A DNA stretch of 64,000 bases from an uncultured Lachnospiraceae bacterium (GCA_948794795.1 CAQGLR010000005.1:1-64000); one strand, 5' to 3'. Numbered from the stretch's first letter, positions 24,474-33,687 are shown. Notes: a model not told the origin generated them from the sequence alone. Numbers and translations: made by a program.

Positions 24474-26213
24474 TTATTTATAAGGTTCTACATGTTCCTC
24501 TATCTTAGCAAACAGCTGTTTTCTAAAATTCTTTATATATTTCCCTGCTTCATCCACAAGAACCATTGTTTTTACAGACTTGTCCCTTGTTGTTATCTCT
24601 ACAGAAGATTCTTTTAAATTACGTGGACTTACAATTACACGTATTGGTGCACCTATAAGGTCTGCATCAGAGAACATTTCTCCTGGTCTTACACCCCTGT
24701 CATCATAAATAACTTCTATACCATCACTTAAAAGGCTTTTATAAAGATTATCTGCTGTTTTCTTTGTTTCTTCATCATCAGAACGCAGGCAGCATATATG
24801 CACTTCCCAAGGTGCTATAGAAATTGGCCATACTGGTCCATATTCATCATGGCATGCTTCACATATAGATGCCGCAAGACGGCCTACTCCTATTCCATAA
24901 CAGCCCATAACTGGATAATGGCTATTGCCATTCTCATCTGTATACTGCATATCCATTGATTTAGTGTATTTTGTGCCAAGCTGGAATATATTTCCAACCT
25001 CTATTCCACGTTTTATTGTTATAGCAGATTTGCCACAGCAAGGACATATCCCGCCTTCTTTTACCTTGGAAATATCCACATAAGTTACATCAGGAAGGTC
25101 TCTTTCTAAATCCAGGCCTGTATAATGGTATCCTTCTTTATTAGCACCTGCTACAAGGTTACTTATACCCTTAAGTGATATATCAATATAAAATTCTGCT
25201 TCACCAGAAATCCCATAAGGTCCTATATATCCAGCTACAAGGCAGTCACCATCAGTAATTACAGCAGTATGGATTTCTTCACCCACAAGGTTCCTAAGCT
25301 TTGTTTCATTTACCTCATAGTCACCACGGACAAAAGCCACTACAAATTTATCATCAGCATTTTTCTGGTATACAACAGCTTTACATGAAGATTCCACATC
25401 ACTCTTAAGGAAAGCACAAACATCTTCAATAGTTTTACAGTCTGGTGTTTCTACACATTCCAGTTCTTTTGTACCATTAGATGTATTGATAACCCTGTTT
25501 TCTGCTGCCTCCATATTAGAACGGTAACCACACTCATCACATATAACGATTGAATCTTCTCCTACAGGTGTTAAAAGCATATATTCATGTGAAACACTTC
25601 CGCCCATCATTCCTGAATCAGACTTTACTGTAACTACTTCTGGTACGCCTGCCTTCTGGAAAATACGGTTATATGCCTGGAAACATATATTATAATATTT
25701 ATCCAGGTCTTCTTGTGAAGTATGGAAAGAATATGCATCTTTCATTGTAAATTCACGTACACGTATCATACCTGCCCTTGGTCTTGCTTCATCCCTGAAT
25801 TTACGCTGTATCTGGTATATCATAAATGGATATTTTGTATAAGACTGGGCATATTCACGTACAAGTTGCACAGCGGCTTCCTCATGTGTCATGCCAAGCA
25901 CATGGTTTGAACCATTCCTGTCCTTAAAACGTACAAGTTCATTTCCAACACTCTCATACCTGCCAGATTCTTCCCATAATGCAGCAGGCATAACAACAGG
26001 AAAAAGCACTTCCTGCCCATCTATTGCATCCATCTCCCTGCGTATAATATTTTCAATTTTGGCAGTAACCCTTCTAAGTGCAGGAAACTCTGAATAAATC
26101 CCATTTCCTACATACTTCATAAAACCACCACGCAGCATAAGTGCATGGCTGTCAATTACACAGTCTGCTGGTCTTTCTTTAAATCTCTGTCCTACTAAAT
26201 TTGCTACTTTCAT
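24474..26213 (-). CDS. proS: prolyl-tRNA synthetase
   Basis: Class II synthetase that attaches proline to tRNA(Pro) in the cytoplasm. The 579-residue protein is the bacterial long type: motif 1 region (ALMLRGGFMKYVGNGIYSEFP), motif 2 (FRDEARPRAGMIRVREFTMKDAYSFH), an insertion editing domain of about 170 residues (about 225-400), motif 3 (GCYGIGVGRL), and the anticodon-binding domain at the end. The start at 26213 has GGTGG five bases upstream. It is controlled by the T-box leader that ends about 70 bp upstream. Confidence 0.96.
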   Translation of the reverse strand: MKVANLVGQRFKERPADCVIDSHALMLRGGFMKYVGNGIYSEFPALRRVTAKIENIIRREMDAIDGQEVLFPVVMPAALWEESGRYESVGNELVRFKDRNGSNHVLGMTHEEAAVQLVREYAQSYTKYPFMIYQIQRKFRDEARPRAGMIRVREFTMKDAYSFHTSQEDLDKYYNICFQAYNRIFQKAGVPEVVTVKSDSGMMGGSVSHEYMLLTPVGEDSIVICDECGYRSNMEAAENRVINTSNGTKELECVETPDCKTIEDVCAFLKSDVESSCKAVVYQKNADDKFVVAFVRGDYEVNETKLRNLVGEEIHTAVITDGDCLVAGYIGPYGISGEAEFYIDISLKGISNLVAGANKEGYHYTGLDLERDLPDVTYVDISKVKEGGICPCCGKSAITIKRGIEVGNIFQLGTKYTKSMDMQYTDENGNSHYPVMGCYGIGVGRLAASICEACHDEYGPVWPISIAPWEVHICCLRSDDEETKKTADNLYKSLLSDGIEVIYDDRGVRPGEMFSDADLIGAPIRVIVSPRNLKESSVEITTRDKSVKTMVLVDEAGKYIKNFRKQLFAKIEEHVEPYK

Positions 26214-26288
26214 ATTTTCCACCAATCCTCAAATGTAATATTTACATTCCATCCTTTCTTCTTTTTCTTTTTCCTGTAAAGTAAAAAA

Positions 26289-26525
26289 GCCCTAAGACAT
26301 ACTTTTTGTATGTCTTAGGGCGGATAAATCCGTGGTACCACCTAAATTCAGGCTCTCACAGCCTGCTCTTATTATAAGCATATACTTATTTTGTCTCTGA
26401 TAACGGTGACCTCCGGTGAAAATCCACAGCTCCCAGGCTGGTTCAGTATCCTTCCAATAAAACCTCGCACCACAATGGCTTCTCTCTGAAAATTCCAGAT
26501 ACTTACTATTCTGTTCATCGCATTT
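26289..26525 (-). promoter_or_regulatory. T-box riboswitch leader of proS
   Basis: On the minus strand the leader shows stem I with AGAGAG and GGTGCGAGG elements, a specifier region GAACCAGCC in which CCA (proline) sits at the expected place, the T-box core AGGTGGTACCACGG (26330-26343), and a terminator GCCCTAAGACATAC / GTATGTCTTAGGGC (26289-26321) followed by T6 on the minus strand. Uncharged tRNA(Pro) should stabilise the antiterminator and turn proS on. Confidence 0.93.
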
Positions 26526-26539
26526 AATTTTTTCTTATA

Positions 26540-26568
26540 TTTTTATCATATACATAAATAAATGTCAA
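26540..26568 (-). promoter_or_regulatory. probable sigma-A promoter of proS leader
   Basis: Minus strand TTGACA (26563-26568), 17-bp spacer and TAAAAA (26540-26545), just upstream of the T-box. The -35 is perfect, the -10 is weaker. Confidence 0.6.
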
Positions 26569-26595
26569 GCAAAATATTGGACATGTTTGAAAACC

Positions 26596-26627
26596 AGCCT
26601 ATTGTAAAATTACTTGCGGGCCGATAT
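26596..26627 (+). promoter_or_regulatory. sigma-28-like promoter of flagellin gene
   Basis: GCCGATAT at 26620-26627 is a full sigma-28 -10 element. The nearest TAAA is only 11 bases upstream instead of 15, so the -35 is imperfect. If used, the flagellin mRNA has a leader of about 190 bases. Confidence 0.55.
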
Positions 26628-26827
26628 TATTAATGTTATAATAAATTTGCGTATAATTATGAAAAAGACGTTGTATCGTATACTATACAGATTACAGCGG
26701 TATTATGCTATTTGTAAACATTGGATATAATATTATATTAGCTTTGTTATATTGTATATTTAACAGATTATCCAGGTCAAATACAATATAGACAGAATTA
26801 AATTTTATAATATTGGAGGATTGTGTC

Positions 26828-28210
26828 ATGATTGTACAACATAATATGGCAGCTGCAAATAATAACAGAATTTTAAATAGTAATGTCAGGATTGGAAACT
26901 CTCTAACTGAAAAACTTGCTTCTGGATACCGGATTAACCGGGCTGCTGATGATTCAGCAGGATTATCTATATCAGAAGAAATGCGCTCACAAATCCGTGG
27001 CCTGCATCAAGGTTCTACAAATAGCACAAACGGTAAAAACCTTCTACAAATTGCAGATGGTGCTTTGAATGAAGTCCACAGTATGTTACACCGGATTAAG
27101 GAACTTGCTGTCCAGGCTTCAAATGATACAAATGTCGCTGCTGACCGTGAAGCTATTGATATTGAAATCCAGGCAATTAAAAATGAAATTGATAAAATTG
27201 GAACCGAAACTGAGTATAATACTATTCCTGTATTCCGGGGAGAACAAACATATTTTAAAAAATTTATCCCTACTGTTAATAGTTCATTTTTTCAAATGAT
27301 GGGTAACGACGTTTCTCATACAGGATATATGGAAGAACCTTTACAGGGAGACTATTTAGGATCTATCCCACATACGGATAAAACTTTAAATACTTCAGCT
27401 ACAGCTACACCTTATGTTGGTGTACATATAGACTTCACCTCAATTATTGATAATAATAATGCAATCCAGGATTTAGTTGGAAAAGAATTTTATGTTAACT
27501 GTTGTACAAATTGTTGTCCTTGTAAGTTTGCTTTTACCAATGGAAATGGCGTTACACAAAAATATAATGGTTCACAAGGACTTGAAATATCTATTGGAAT
27601 AAATGATAAATCAGGAAACCCATATAGCACGGCAGCTGATTTCTGCAAGTCTATCGTAGATGCAGGAACTTTCCGTTCACACGTTGAAACTGCCTGCGAT
27701 GGCGGGAAATTATATTTTTTTGATACAGATAATAACAGCTGGTCTGATGCCTCAAAAAAACTAGCTTATTTTTGTGATGTTCCTAGCCCTTTTCCACCCA
27801 CTATTTCTCATGTTTCTGGTGGGTTTTGGATCCAGACAGGCGCAAATAATTCACAAGGAGTTCAAATATTTACAGGCAACCTCAGTACAGATGTATTAAA
27901 TATCTCAACCAGTAATTGTCTGACACGTGTAAATGCACAAGACACTTTGGAAAGAATTGATTTTGCAACAGATTATGTCTCCTCATTGAGAAGCAAGATT
28001 GGGGCACAATTTAACTGTTTAGAATATTCTGTATCTATTGATGACCTGAGTGCCGAAAATTTACAATATGCAGAAAGTAAAATACGTGACGCTGATATGG
28101 CAAAAGAGATGGTAAGATATGCTACTAACCAGATTCTGGTCCAGTCAGGACAGTCAATGTTAGCACAGGCAAACCAAACCATGCAAGGCATCCTGCAAAT
28201 TTTACAATAA
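26828..28210 (+). CDS. flagellin
   Basis: Filament subunit exported by the flagellar type III system. The 460-residue protein starts MIVQHNMAAANNNRILNS and has the conserved N-terminal coiled-coil half (D0/D1, about 1-140, with RINRAADDSAGLSISEEMR) and C-terminal half (about 375-460, ending MQGILQILQ). The middle 235 residues are a variable surface domain unlike standard flagellins, containing CCTNCCPC near 225-232 and five further cysteines; cysteine is normally rare or absent in flagellins. GGAGGA lies seven bases before the ATG. It is monocistronic, followed by a terminator, with no flagellar neighbours. Confidence 0.93.
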   Translation: MIVQHNMAAANNNRILNSNVRIGNSLTEKLASGYRINRAADDSAGLSISEEMRSQIRGLHQGSTNSTNGKNLLQIADGALNEVHSMLHRIKELAVQASNDTNVAADREAIDIEIQAIKNEIDKIGTETEYNTIPVFRGEQTYFKKFIPTVNSSFFQMMGNDVSHTGYMEEPLQGDYLGSIPHTDKTLNTSATATPYVGVHIDFTSIIDNNNAIQDLVGKEFYVNCCTNCCPCKFAFTNGNGVTQKYNGSQGLEISIGINDKSGNPYSTAADFCKSIVDAGTFRSHVETACDGGKLYFFDTDNNSWSDASKKLAYFCDVPSPFPPTISHVSGGFWIQTGANNSQGVQIFTGNLSTDVLNISTSNCLTRVNAQDTLERIDFATDYVSSLRSKIGAQFNCLEYSVSIDDLSAENLQYAESKIRDADMAKEMVRYATNQILVQSGQSMLAQANQTMQGILQILQ

Positions 28211-28218
28211 AATATAAC

Positions 28219-28262
28219 GGCTAACAATTTCTTTTCTATCAAGAAACTGTTAGCCATTTTTA
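28219..28262 (+). terminator. flagellin terminator
   Basis: GGCTAACA..TTCTT pairs with AAGAAAC.TGTTAGCC (28219-28255), then ATTTTTAT. It starts 9 bp after the flagellin stop. Confidence 0.85.
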
Positions 28263-28323
28263 TATAGATATAAACTGGTACTATAATTATGTACGTTTTA
28301 ATTATACCAGTATTTTATGGAAC

Positions 28324-28458
28324 CTATGTTTGCAACATATTATCCTCTAAAACTTCTTCTTTAAACTTTTCACCAGGCTGGTGGCAGACAGGACACTCAT
28401 CTGGTGCCTTATCACCCTCATAAACATAACCGCATACTGTACATATAAATTTCTTCAT
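28324..28458 (-). CDS. small rubredoxin-like protein
   Basis: A 44-residue iron protein: MKKFICTVCGYVYEGDKAP followed by ECPVCHQPGEKF. Two CxxC pairs (C6/C9 and C22/C25) with the surrounding GYVYEG and CPxCxxP spacing match the short rubredoxin domain seen at the end of rubrerythrins, which holds one mononuclear Fe for electron transfer. It is free-standing here, with AGGGG upstream of the ATG, between flagellin and repeat A4. It may serve a rubrerythrin or peroxide-reducing partner elsewhere. Confidence 0.85.
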   Translation of the reverse strand: MKKFICTVCGYVYEGDKAPDECPVCHQPGEKFKEEVLEDNMLQT

Positions 28459-28581
28459 AAATGTATCCCCTTTACTTCTCCTATATTGTTAAATATATTG
28501 TAACATGTAACTATATGGACATACAACAAGTAATTTATTTTGAGTTTCCACATTTTTTAAACTATACAAAGATTATATTAC

Positions 28582-28785
28582 TCTGGCAAATTCCAAATGT
28601 TTTACCAAAAAGCAGCTGTTTGGATGCACTGGTGCTTAAGCCACGTATTTAATGCTTAATGGAAACTTTTATTTCTATATAAGCATTTGGGGCTTTATGC
28701 ACCACTGCGCATCCATCCAGGCGGAATGTGTGCAAAGCCATATTTGCAATATGGCTTCTTAGTGGTAAACATTTGGAATTGCCAG
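28582..28785 (+). repeat. palindromic repeat, family A copy 4
   Basis: Ends TCTGGCAAATTCCAAATG / CATTTGGAATTGCCAG; small arm AAGCCATATT..AATATGGCTT; fold TGCACTGGTGC-TTAAGCC..GGGGCTT-TATGCACCACTGCGCATCC. Homology with copies 1 and 5 continues on the left to about 28541 (TGAGTTTCCACATTTTTTAA, ACAAAGATTATATTA). It lies 20 bp downstream of the spoIVA stop. Confidence 0.9.
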
Positions 28786-28806
28786 CACCACTAACTTGTG
28801 TATCTG

Positions 28807-30285
28807 TTAAATTATAATGCAGACAAGCCCTCCGTTGCTGTCATTAATTACTTTTTGTATTGTTTCCTGCAGTTTGAGCTGGCTTTCATCAGTAAGTTTT
28901 CCCACCTTGCTTTCCATGCCTTCTTCAACAAGCTGGCGTACAGTTTTGCCAAATATATTAGTATCCCATATCCCCCCGTCACCACTTTCAGAATTTTGTC
29001 CTGAAATATACTGTATAAGGTCTTCTGCCTGCTGCTGTGTCCCTACAATAGGTGCAATTTCTGTTTCAATATTTGCCTGTATAAGATGTACAGAAGGGCT
29101 TGTTGCTTTAAGTTTGACACCATATTTACTGCCATGGCGTATAAGTTCAGGCTGGTCTATTGTAATCTCATCAACAGAAGGTGTAATTACACCATAACCC
29201 TTTCTATGGACTTCATTCCATGCATCACTTATCTTTCCTATCTCATTCTTTTTTGCAGCATATTCTTTAAGCAGGTGTATAAGCTGGTATTCCCCTTCCA
29301 CAGGAACTCCTACAAGTTCGCTTAAAACCTGGTAATACCTGCTGTCATCAAATACAACAGATATCTTTATCCTGCCATTCTCCATTCCAATATGTTCAAT
29401 CCTGAATTCTTTTATGTATTCGCTTTCAGATGCGAAATTATCAGATGTTATGTCATTTATAACAGAAATCTTTGCCAGTATTGCACGCACATTATCTATA
29501 AGCTCTTTTTTAAGCCAGTGGGAAGGCTTAAGCATTTCAACCCATTTTGGCATATGGAATTCTACCTGGCTTACTGGGAATGAAGCAAGAAGTTTTTCCA
29601 TAATTTTCTGCACATCCTCCATCCGCAGCTGGTTACAGTTAAGTGCTGTTGCCTGTACCTGGTATTTACTGTTAATATTTCTTACAGTTTCCTGTGCTTC
29701 ATCACTAAATGGTTTTGATGAATTTACTATTACAATAAATGGCTTACCTATAGCTTTAAGCTCCTGTATAGTCCTTTCCTCCGGTTCAATATATGCCTCT
29801 CTTGCAATATCACCAAAGCTTCCGTCCGTAGTTACTACTATTCCTATTGTTGAATGGTCATGTATAACTTTGCGTGTCCCTAGTTCTGCTGCCTGTGTAA
29901 ATGGCATAGGTTTATCAGACCATGGTGTCATAACCATCCTTTCACCATCGCCCTCTTCAAGCCCTCCTGCACCTTTTACAATATACCCCACACAGTCTAT
30001 AAGCCTTACTTTCACCTGGTTGTCACCATAAAGGTTTATTAAAGCAGCTTCTTTAGGTATAAACTTAGGTTCTGTAGTCATAATTGTCTTGCCAGCGGCA
30101 GACTGTGGCAGTTCATCAACTGCCCTTTCCTTGTCATGTTCATCTTTAATTTCTGGCAATACAAGCAGTTCCATAAATCTTTTAATAAATGTAGATTTTC
30201 CGGTTCTCACAGGACCACATACCCCTAGATAAAATTCACCATTTGTACGTTCTGCTATATCCTTATATACCTGAAATCCGTTCAT
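28807..30285 (-). CDS. spoIVA: stage IV sporulation protein A
   Basis: SpoIVA is the ATPase that polymerises on the outer forespore membrane and forms the base of the spore coat. The 492-residue length equals that of Bacillus subtilis. Visible are the Walker A loop GPVRTGKST (about 25-33), the DELPQSAAGKTIMTTEPKFIP switch region, VRLIDCVGY (Walker B), GTRKVIHDHSTIG, IVVTTDGS, and the conserved C-terminus NGGLVCIII. The start at 30285 has GGAGGAGC just upstream. Expression is expected in the mother cell under sigma-E, but I could not identify a convincing sigma-E promoter. It is strong evidence that the organism forms spores. Confidence 0.96.
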   Translation of the reverse strand: MNGFQVYKDIAERTNGEFYLGVCGPVRTGKSTFIKRFMELLVLPEIKDEHDKERAVDELPQSAAGKTIMTTEPKFIPKEAALINLYGDNQVKVRLIDCVGYIVKGAGGLEEGDGERMVMTPWSDKPMPFTQAAELGTRKVIHDHSTIGIVVTTDGSFGDIAREAYIEPEERTIQELKAIGKPFIVIVNSSKPFSDEAQETVRNINSKYQVQATALNCNQLRMEDVQKIMEKLLASFPVSQVEFHMPKWVEMLKPSHWLKKELIDNVRAILAKISVINDITSDNFASESEYIKEFRIEHIGMENGRIKISVVFDDSRYYQVLSELVGVPVEGEYQLIHLLKEYAAKKNEIGKISDAWNEVHRKGYGVITPSVDEITIDQPELIRHGSKYGVKLKATSPSVHLIQANIETEIAPIVGTQQQAEDLIQYISGQNSESGDGGIWDTNIFGKTVRQLVEEGMESKVGKLTDESQLKLQETIQKVINDSNGGLVCIII

Positions 30286-30451
30286 ATGCTCCTCCAATCT
30301 CCGGACATCTTTTTATCCTGCCATCTGGACAAAGAGTACAGCAAACACCACCCATTGTCTTCAATGCACACCTTTATCCGGTTTAACTATCTATATGAAG
30401 CATATCCAGATATTAGAACAAATTAATTTTTTCCATATTTGCAAATACAAA

Positions 30452-30475
30452 AAGGGAACATAAAAATGTTCCCTT
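30452..30475 (-). terminator. terminator of the DUF4190 gene
   Basis: AAGGGAACAT / ATGTTCCCTT with a four-base loop; the minus strand continues TTTTTGTATTT. It lies about 75 bp beyond the DUF4190 stop. The rest of 30298-30548 shows nothing coding. Confidence 0.85.
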
Positions 30476-30548
30476 ATAGGCATTAGCTGCTTACTTGATG
30501 AAGTTAAAATACATTATAAAATCTTTACTAGTATAACTTTGTTATATA

Positions 30549-30953
30549 CTAATCAAGGCTTTCCAGGCTGTCAATTAATGAACGCAGCTCATCAGGGCTC
30601 ATTGATGACAACCCCTTGTTTACTGCAAGCCCAAAAATTATTAAACCAATAGTTAAAACCAACCCGATTGCCGCACATATAACACCAGCTGTGGCAAGTC
30701 CCTTTCCAGGCAGGTTTTTGACAAGTACCATAATTGAAAATACAAGCCCAAGTATTCCAAGAATAGCTGAAATATACCATGCACAGCAGCATACGATTGA
30801 TAAAATACCACATACCATTCCTGCTATTGCAAATCCAGATGCGTTTTCCGTTGACTGGCTGTACATCTGTGCAAGGTTCTGCTGTGTATTTTGTGAAGTA
30901 CCAGCCTGTGTAAAACCATCATCTGGTTTCTTTTCAAAATTATTATCTTCCAT
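30549..30953 (-). CDS. DUF4190 membrane protein
   Basis: A 134-residue small membrane protein. A hydrophilic, Gln-rich N-terminal tail (about 1-38) is followed by two membrane segments: about 40-72 (GFAIAGMVCGILSIVCCC.WYISAILGILGLVFSI) and about 80-108 (GLATAGVICAAIGLVLTIGLIIFG), the glycine-rich pattern of DUF4190. The end (SSMSPDELRSLIDSLESLD) is acidic. AGGAGG precedes the ATG at 30953. Function unknown. It stands alone with its own terminator. Confidence 0.8.
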   Translation of the reverse strand: MEDNNFEKKPDDGFTQAGTSQNTQQNLAQMYSQSTENASGFAIAGMVCGILSIVCCCAWYISAILGILGLVFSIMVLVKNLPGKGLATAGVICAAIGLVLTIGLIIFGLAVNKGLSSMSPDELRSLIDSLESLD

Positions 30954-31110
30954 TAAAAATCCTCCTATGTTTTTTATGTATACACATTTCAACGTATGAT
31001 ATAATTTTACCATTTATACGTATATATTGCAAATATTATATTTGAGAAAATTAGTTTTTATTCTGGAAAAATAAAACCCCCATATTATTTTTATTGGCAT
31101 ATCCTGCACA

Positions 31111-31530
31111 TTACCCAATACGCAGCACATCAACACCATATACCAGAAGCATTATATCTTTTATAACGAACTGTACAAGAAGGATTACAATCCCAAAATA
31201 TATATAACCATTCCTGAATTTCATATATGGAAACTTTTCTTTTGAAAGTATAGCAAGTGTTCCTCTTGTCATAAAAATTATATAAAGTATGCCACAATAT
31301 GGTACAAACGGATGGTATCTGAAAGACCTGGCCCAGTGCCCTTGTATAAAAGCAGCAACAGCCCTTGTACCACCACACCCTGGGCAGTAAAGGCCTGTAA
31401 CTGACTTAAATGTACAGTCTGGAATTTTAAATGGTGTAAATACAAGTACTGCAATACCAGCTGCAGATACTGCAGCAAACACCAGGCCTGCAAGATACAG
31501 TTTATATTCTACCCTTTTATCTGGAAACAT
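31111..31530 (-). CDS. DUF2752 membrane protein
   Basis: A 139-residue membrane protein with about three or four hydrophobic helices and the DUF2752 hallmark YCPGCGGTRA (about 50-59) before a helix rich in aromatic residues. The CPGCGGTR motif is thought to be important, but the role is unknown. Its ATG, preceded by AGGAGG, lies within the end of the acylphosphatase gene (22-base overlap), so it is the last gene of the ffh-trmD-apbE transcript. Confidence 0.8.
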   Translation of the reverse strand: MFPDKRVEYKLYLAGLVFAAVSAAGIAVLVFTPFKIPDCTFKSVTGLYCPGCGGTRAVAAFIQGHWARSFRYHPFVPYCGILYIIFMTRGTLAILSKEKFPYMKFRNGYIYFGIVILLVQFVIKDIMLLVYGVDVLRIG

Positions 31531-31787
31531 CTTTCCTCCTTAAGAGCTATATTATTCTGTTCTATATATTCTATTTTAATATATTTCCCATTATCCAACA
31601 TATAAAGGAAATCATCTATCATCCCAGGAGTACCCTGTATCTCACACTCCACAGTGCCATCATAGAGGTTGCGTACCCAGCCAGTTGCACCAAGCCTCTG
31701 TGCAATATAATTTGCATGGTACCTGAAACCAACCCCTTGCACACGCCCATGGAATATAAAATGTTTTCTTATATAATCTTCCCTCAA
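31509..31787 (-). CDS. acylphosphatase
   Basis: Small cytoplasmic enzyme that hydrolyses acyl phosphates. The 92-residue protein has the family signature GRVQGVGFRYHANYIAQRLGATGWVRN, including the catalytic Arg (in GFRYH) and Asn (WVRNL), and GTVECEIQG. The upstream TTG at 31793 sits only two bases from the GGAG site; the TTG at 31785-31787 is eight bases away, so I prefer it. It overlaps the apbE stop and the DUF2752 start. Confidence 0.9.
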   Translation of the reverse strand: MREDYIRKHFIFHGRVQGVGFRYHANYIAQRLGATGWVRNLYDGTVECEIQGTPGMIDDFLYMLDNGKYIKIEYIEQNNIALKEERCFQIKG

Positions 31788-31789
31788 TT

Positions 31790-32947
31790 TCAAATCTCCA
31801 TTTCTTTAAATCCTTTTGAATAATGCAGTTTCTCATCCTCTGTAATAAATACTGCATATACATCTTCCAGTGATTCCACAAATTCCATTCCCTTTTTAAG
31901 CCCAAGTGCAAAACATGTTGTTGAAAGTGCATCACCGTCTACTGACTCTTTTGAAACCACTGTAACAGCAACAAGCCCGTTATTATATGGATATCCGTCT
32001 GCTGGGTTTAAAATATGGTGGTAAACCTTTTCATCCTGCACAAAATATCTTTCGTATATACCAGAAGAAACAATAGACAAATCATCAGCTTTTATTGCTG
32101 TAATTACTTCATTCCTGTCTGCAAATGGCTGCTGTACGCCTATGCGGAACGGAGAGCCATCAGCTTTACTTCCTATACACAGCACATTGCCTCCAAGGTT
32201 TATTATGCCACTTGTAACACCACTATCTTCAAGGTATTTCTTAAGTTTGTCTGCAATAAAACCTTTAGCTATAGCTCCAAGCTCTATACCCATTCCAGGA
32301 ATTTTTAATACCAGTTTCCCATCTTCCAGTTCCATATTTTTATAACTTGTAAGCTTTACTGCCTCTTTTAACTGCTGTTCTTCTGGTACTTCAGGGCTTT
32401 CTGCCATAAAGTCCCATTGTGAGCTTACAGGTTCTATTGTAATATCAAAGGCCCCATCTGATAATTTTGAATAATAAAGCCCCTTTTCAAGTATCTCATA
32501 CATTGCAGAAGATATCTGGAATTCAATGCTCCCGTCATCCATTAAACGGAACGGGGCATCATTATCTACAAGGCTTTTTATATCTTCTTCTGGGATTTTT
32601 GCATTTTTATTTATATTTTTCTTTCTTACCTCCAGGTAAGCTTTTTCAATTTCATTTATATTATAAAGCTCACTTCCCTTTAATGTCCTGCTAAATAATT
32701 TCTCATATACTGTACATCTTAAAACACATTCATCCAGCAAATCTTCACTGCCGCCTTCGTACAAAGTTATTGTATATGTTGTATTAAATGCAAACCCTGT
32801 TCTCACAAGTTCCTGGCTTGTACCAGTAGATTTCTGGCCAGCACTGCATCCTGTAACCAAAAATATACAAACATTTAATATACATAAACAAATAATACTT
32901 TTTACCAGTTTGTATTTACTATAAATTATTGATGATGCTGTCTGCAA
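31790..32947 (-). CDS. apbE: FAD:protein FMN transferase lipoprotein (ApbE)
   Basis: ApbE attaches FMN covalently to threonine in target flavoproteins such as the Rnf/Nqr NqrC/RnfG subunits, outside the membrane. A signal peptide with lipobox VTGC marks it as a lipoprotein. Typical motifs follow: RTGFAFNTTYTITLYE, a GAFDITIEPVSSQWDF stretch, MGIELGAIAKGFIADKL, INLGGNVLCIGSK, and HHILNPADGYPYNNG. The start is uncertain: the longest is ATG 32977; the TTG at 32945-32947 has AGGAGG nine bases upstream, a site that lies inside the end of trmD. Either way it is translationally coupled to trmD. Confidence 0.9.
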   Translation of the reverse strand: MQTASSIIYSKYKLVKSIICLCILNVCIFLVTGCSAGQKSTGTSQELVRTGFAFNTTYTITLYEGGSEDLLDECVLRCTVYEKLFSRTLKGSELYNINEIEKAYLEVRKKNINKNAKIPEEDIKSLVDNDAPFRLMDDGSIEFQISSAMYEILEKGLYYSKLSDGAFDITIEPVSSQWDFMAESPEVPEEQQLKEAVKLTSYKNMELEDGKLVLKIPGMGIELGAIAKGFIADKLKKYLEDSGVTSGIINLGGNVLCIGSKADGSPFRIGVQQPFADRNEVITAIKADDLSIVSSGIYERYFVQDEKVYHHILNPADGYPYNNGLVAVTVVSKESVDGDALSTTCFALGLKKGMEFVESLEDVYAVFITEDEKLHYSKGFKEMEI

Positions 32948-33686
32948 GTTCCCTCTCCTCCTGTGTAAGCTCTGCATTTTCCAGTAAATCAGGCCTCATT
33001 AACGCAGTACGTATTACTGACTGCTCCCTGTACCATTCTGCAAGCTTCTTATGGTTTCCAGACAAAAGGACAGGCGGCACGCTTCTATCACGCCAGTGCT
33101 CTGGTCTTGTATACTGCGGATATTCCAGCAGGCTGCCAGAGAATGATTCTGTCTGTGCAGAAATACAGTTATTTAACACACCTGGCACAAGCCTGGATAT
33201 TGCATCCATCATTACAAGGGCAGGAAGTTCCCCGCCTGTAAGCACATAGTCGCCAATAGAAACATAATCTGTAACAATTTCTTCTATTACACGTTCATCT
33301 ATACCTTCATAATGCCCACATAAAAATATAATATCCTCTTCGTCTGCATACTCTGCTGCAAGTTTCTGGCTGAAAGTCCTGCCCTGTGGTGTAAGGTATA
33401 CTACCCGCACAGGTGGTTTTCTGTTTTCTGCAGTACCCTGGTTTCTTTCCTGTATCTGCCCACATATATATTTATAGCACATATACACTGGTTCTGCTTT
33501 CATAACCATGCCAGCACCGCCCCCATATGGGTAATCATCCACACTGCCACTGCGGTTTCCTGCAAAGTCCCTGATATTAACAGCATTTACACTAATATAC
33601 CCTGCCTTTATTGCCCTGCCTGTTATGCTTTCACCCATTGCATTATCTATAAGGCCTGGAAATAATGTCATAACATGAAAATTCAT
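32919..33686 (-). CDS. trmD: tRNA (guanine-N1)-methyltransferase
   Basis: TrmD methylates G37 next to the anticodon of tRNAs reading CNN/GGG codons, preventing frameshifts. The protein begins MNFHVMTLFPGLIDNAM and shows the SPOUT knot features YLTPQGRTFSQ, LCGHYEGIDERV and SIGDYVLTGGELPALVMMDAISRLVPGVL. Length about 255 is normal. ATG 33686 is preferred; a TTG three codons upstream overlaps the rimM stop. It ends inside the apbE start region. Confidence 0.96.
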   Translation of the reverse strand: MNFHVMTLFPGLIDNAMGESITGRAIKAGYISVNAVNIRDFAGNRSGSVDDYPYGGGAGMVMKAEPVYMCYKYICGQIQERNQGTAENRKPPVRVVYLTPQGRTFSQKLAAEYADEEDIIFLCGHYEGIDERVIEEIVTDYVSIGDYVLTGGELPALVMMDAISRLVPGVLNNCISAQTESFSGSLLEYPQYTRPEHWRDRSVPPVLLSGNHKKLAEWYREQSVIRTALMRPDLLENAELTQEERELADSIINNL

Positions 33687-33687
33687 T

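Noticed and set aside
26640..26827. cyclic di-GMP or other riboswitch in the flagellin leader
   Set aside because: None of the conserved riboswitch motifs I know could be recognised in the AT-rich leader.
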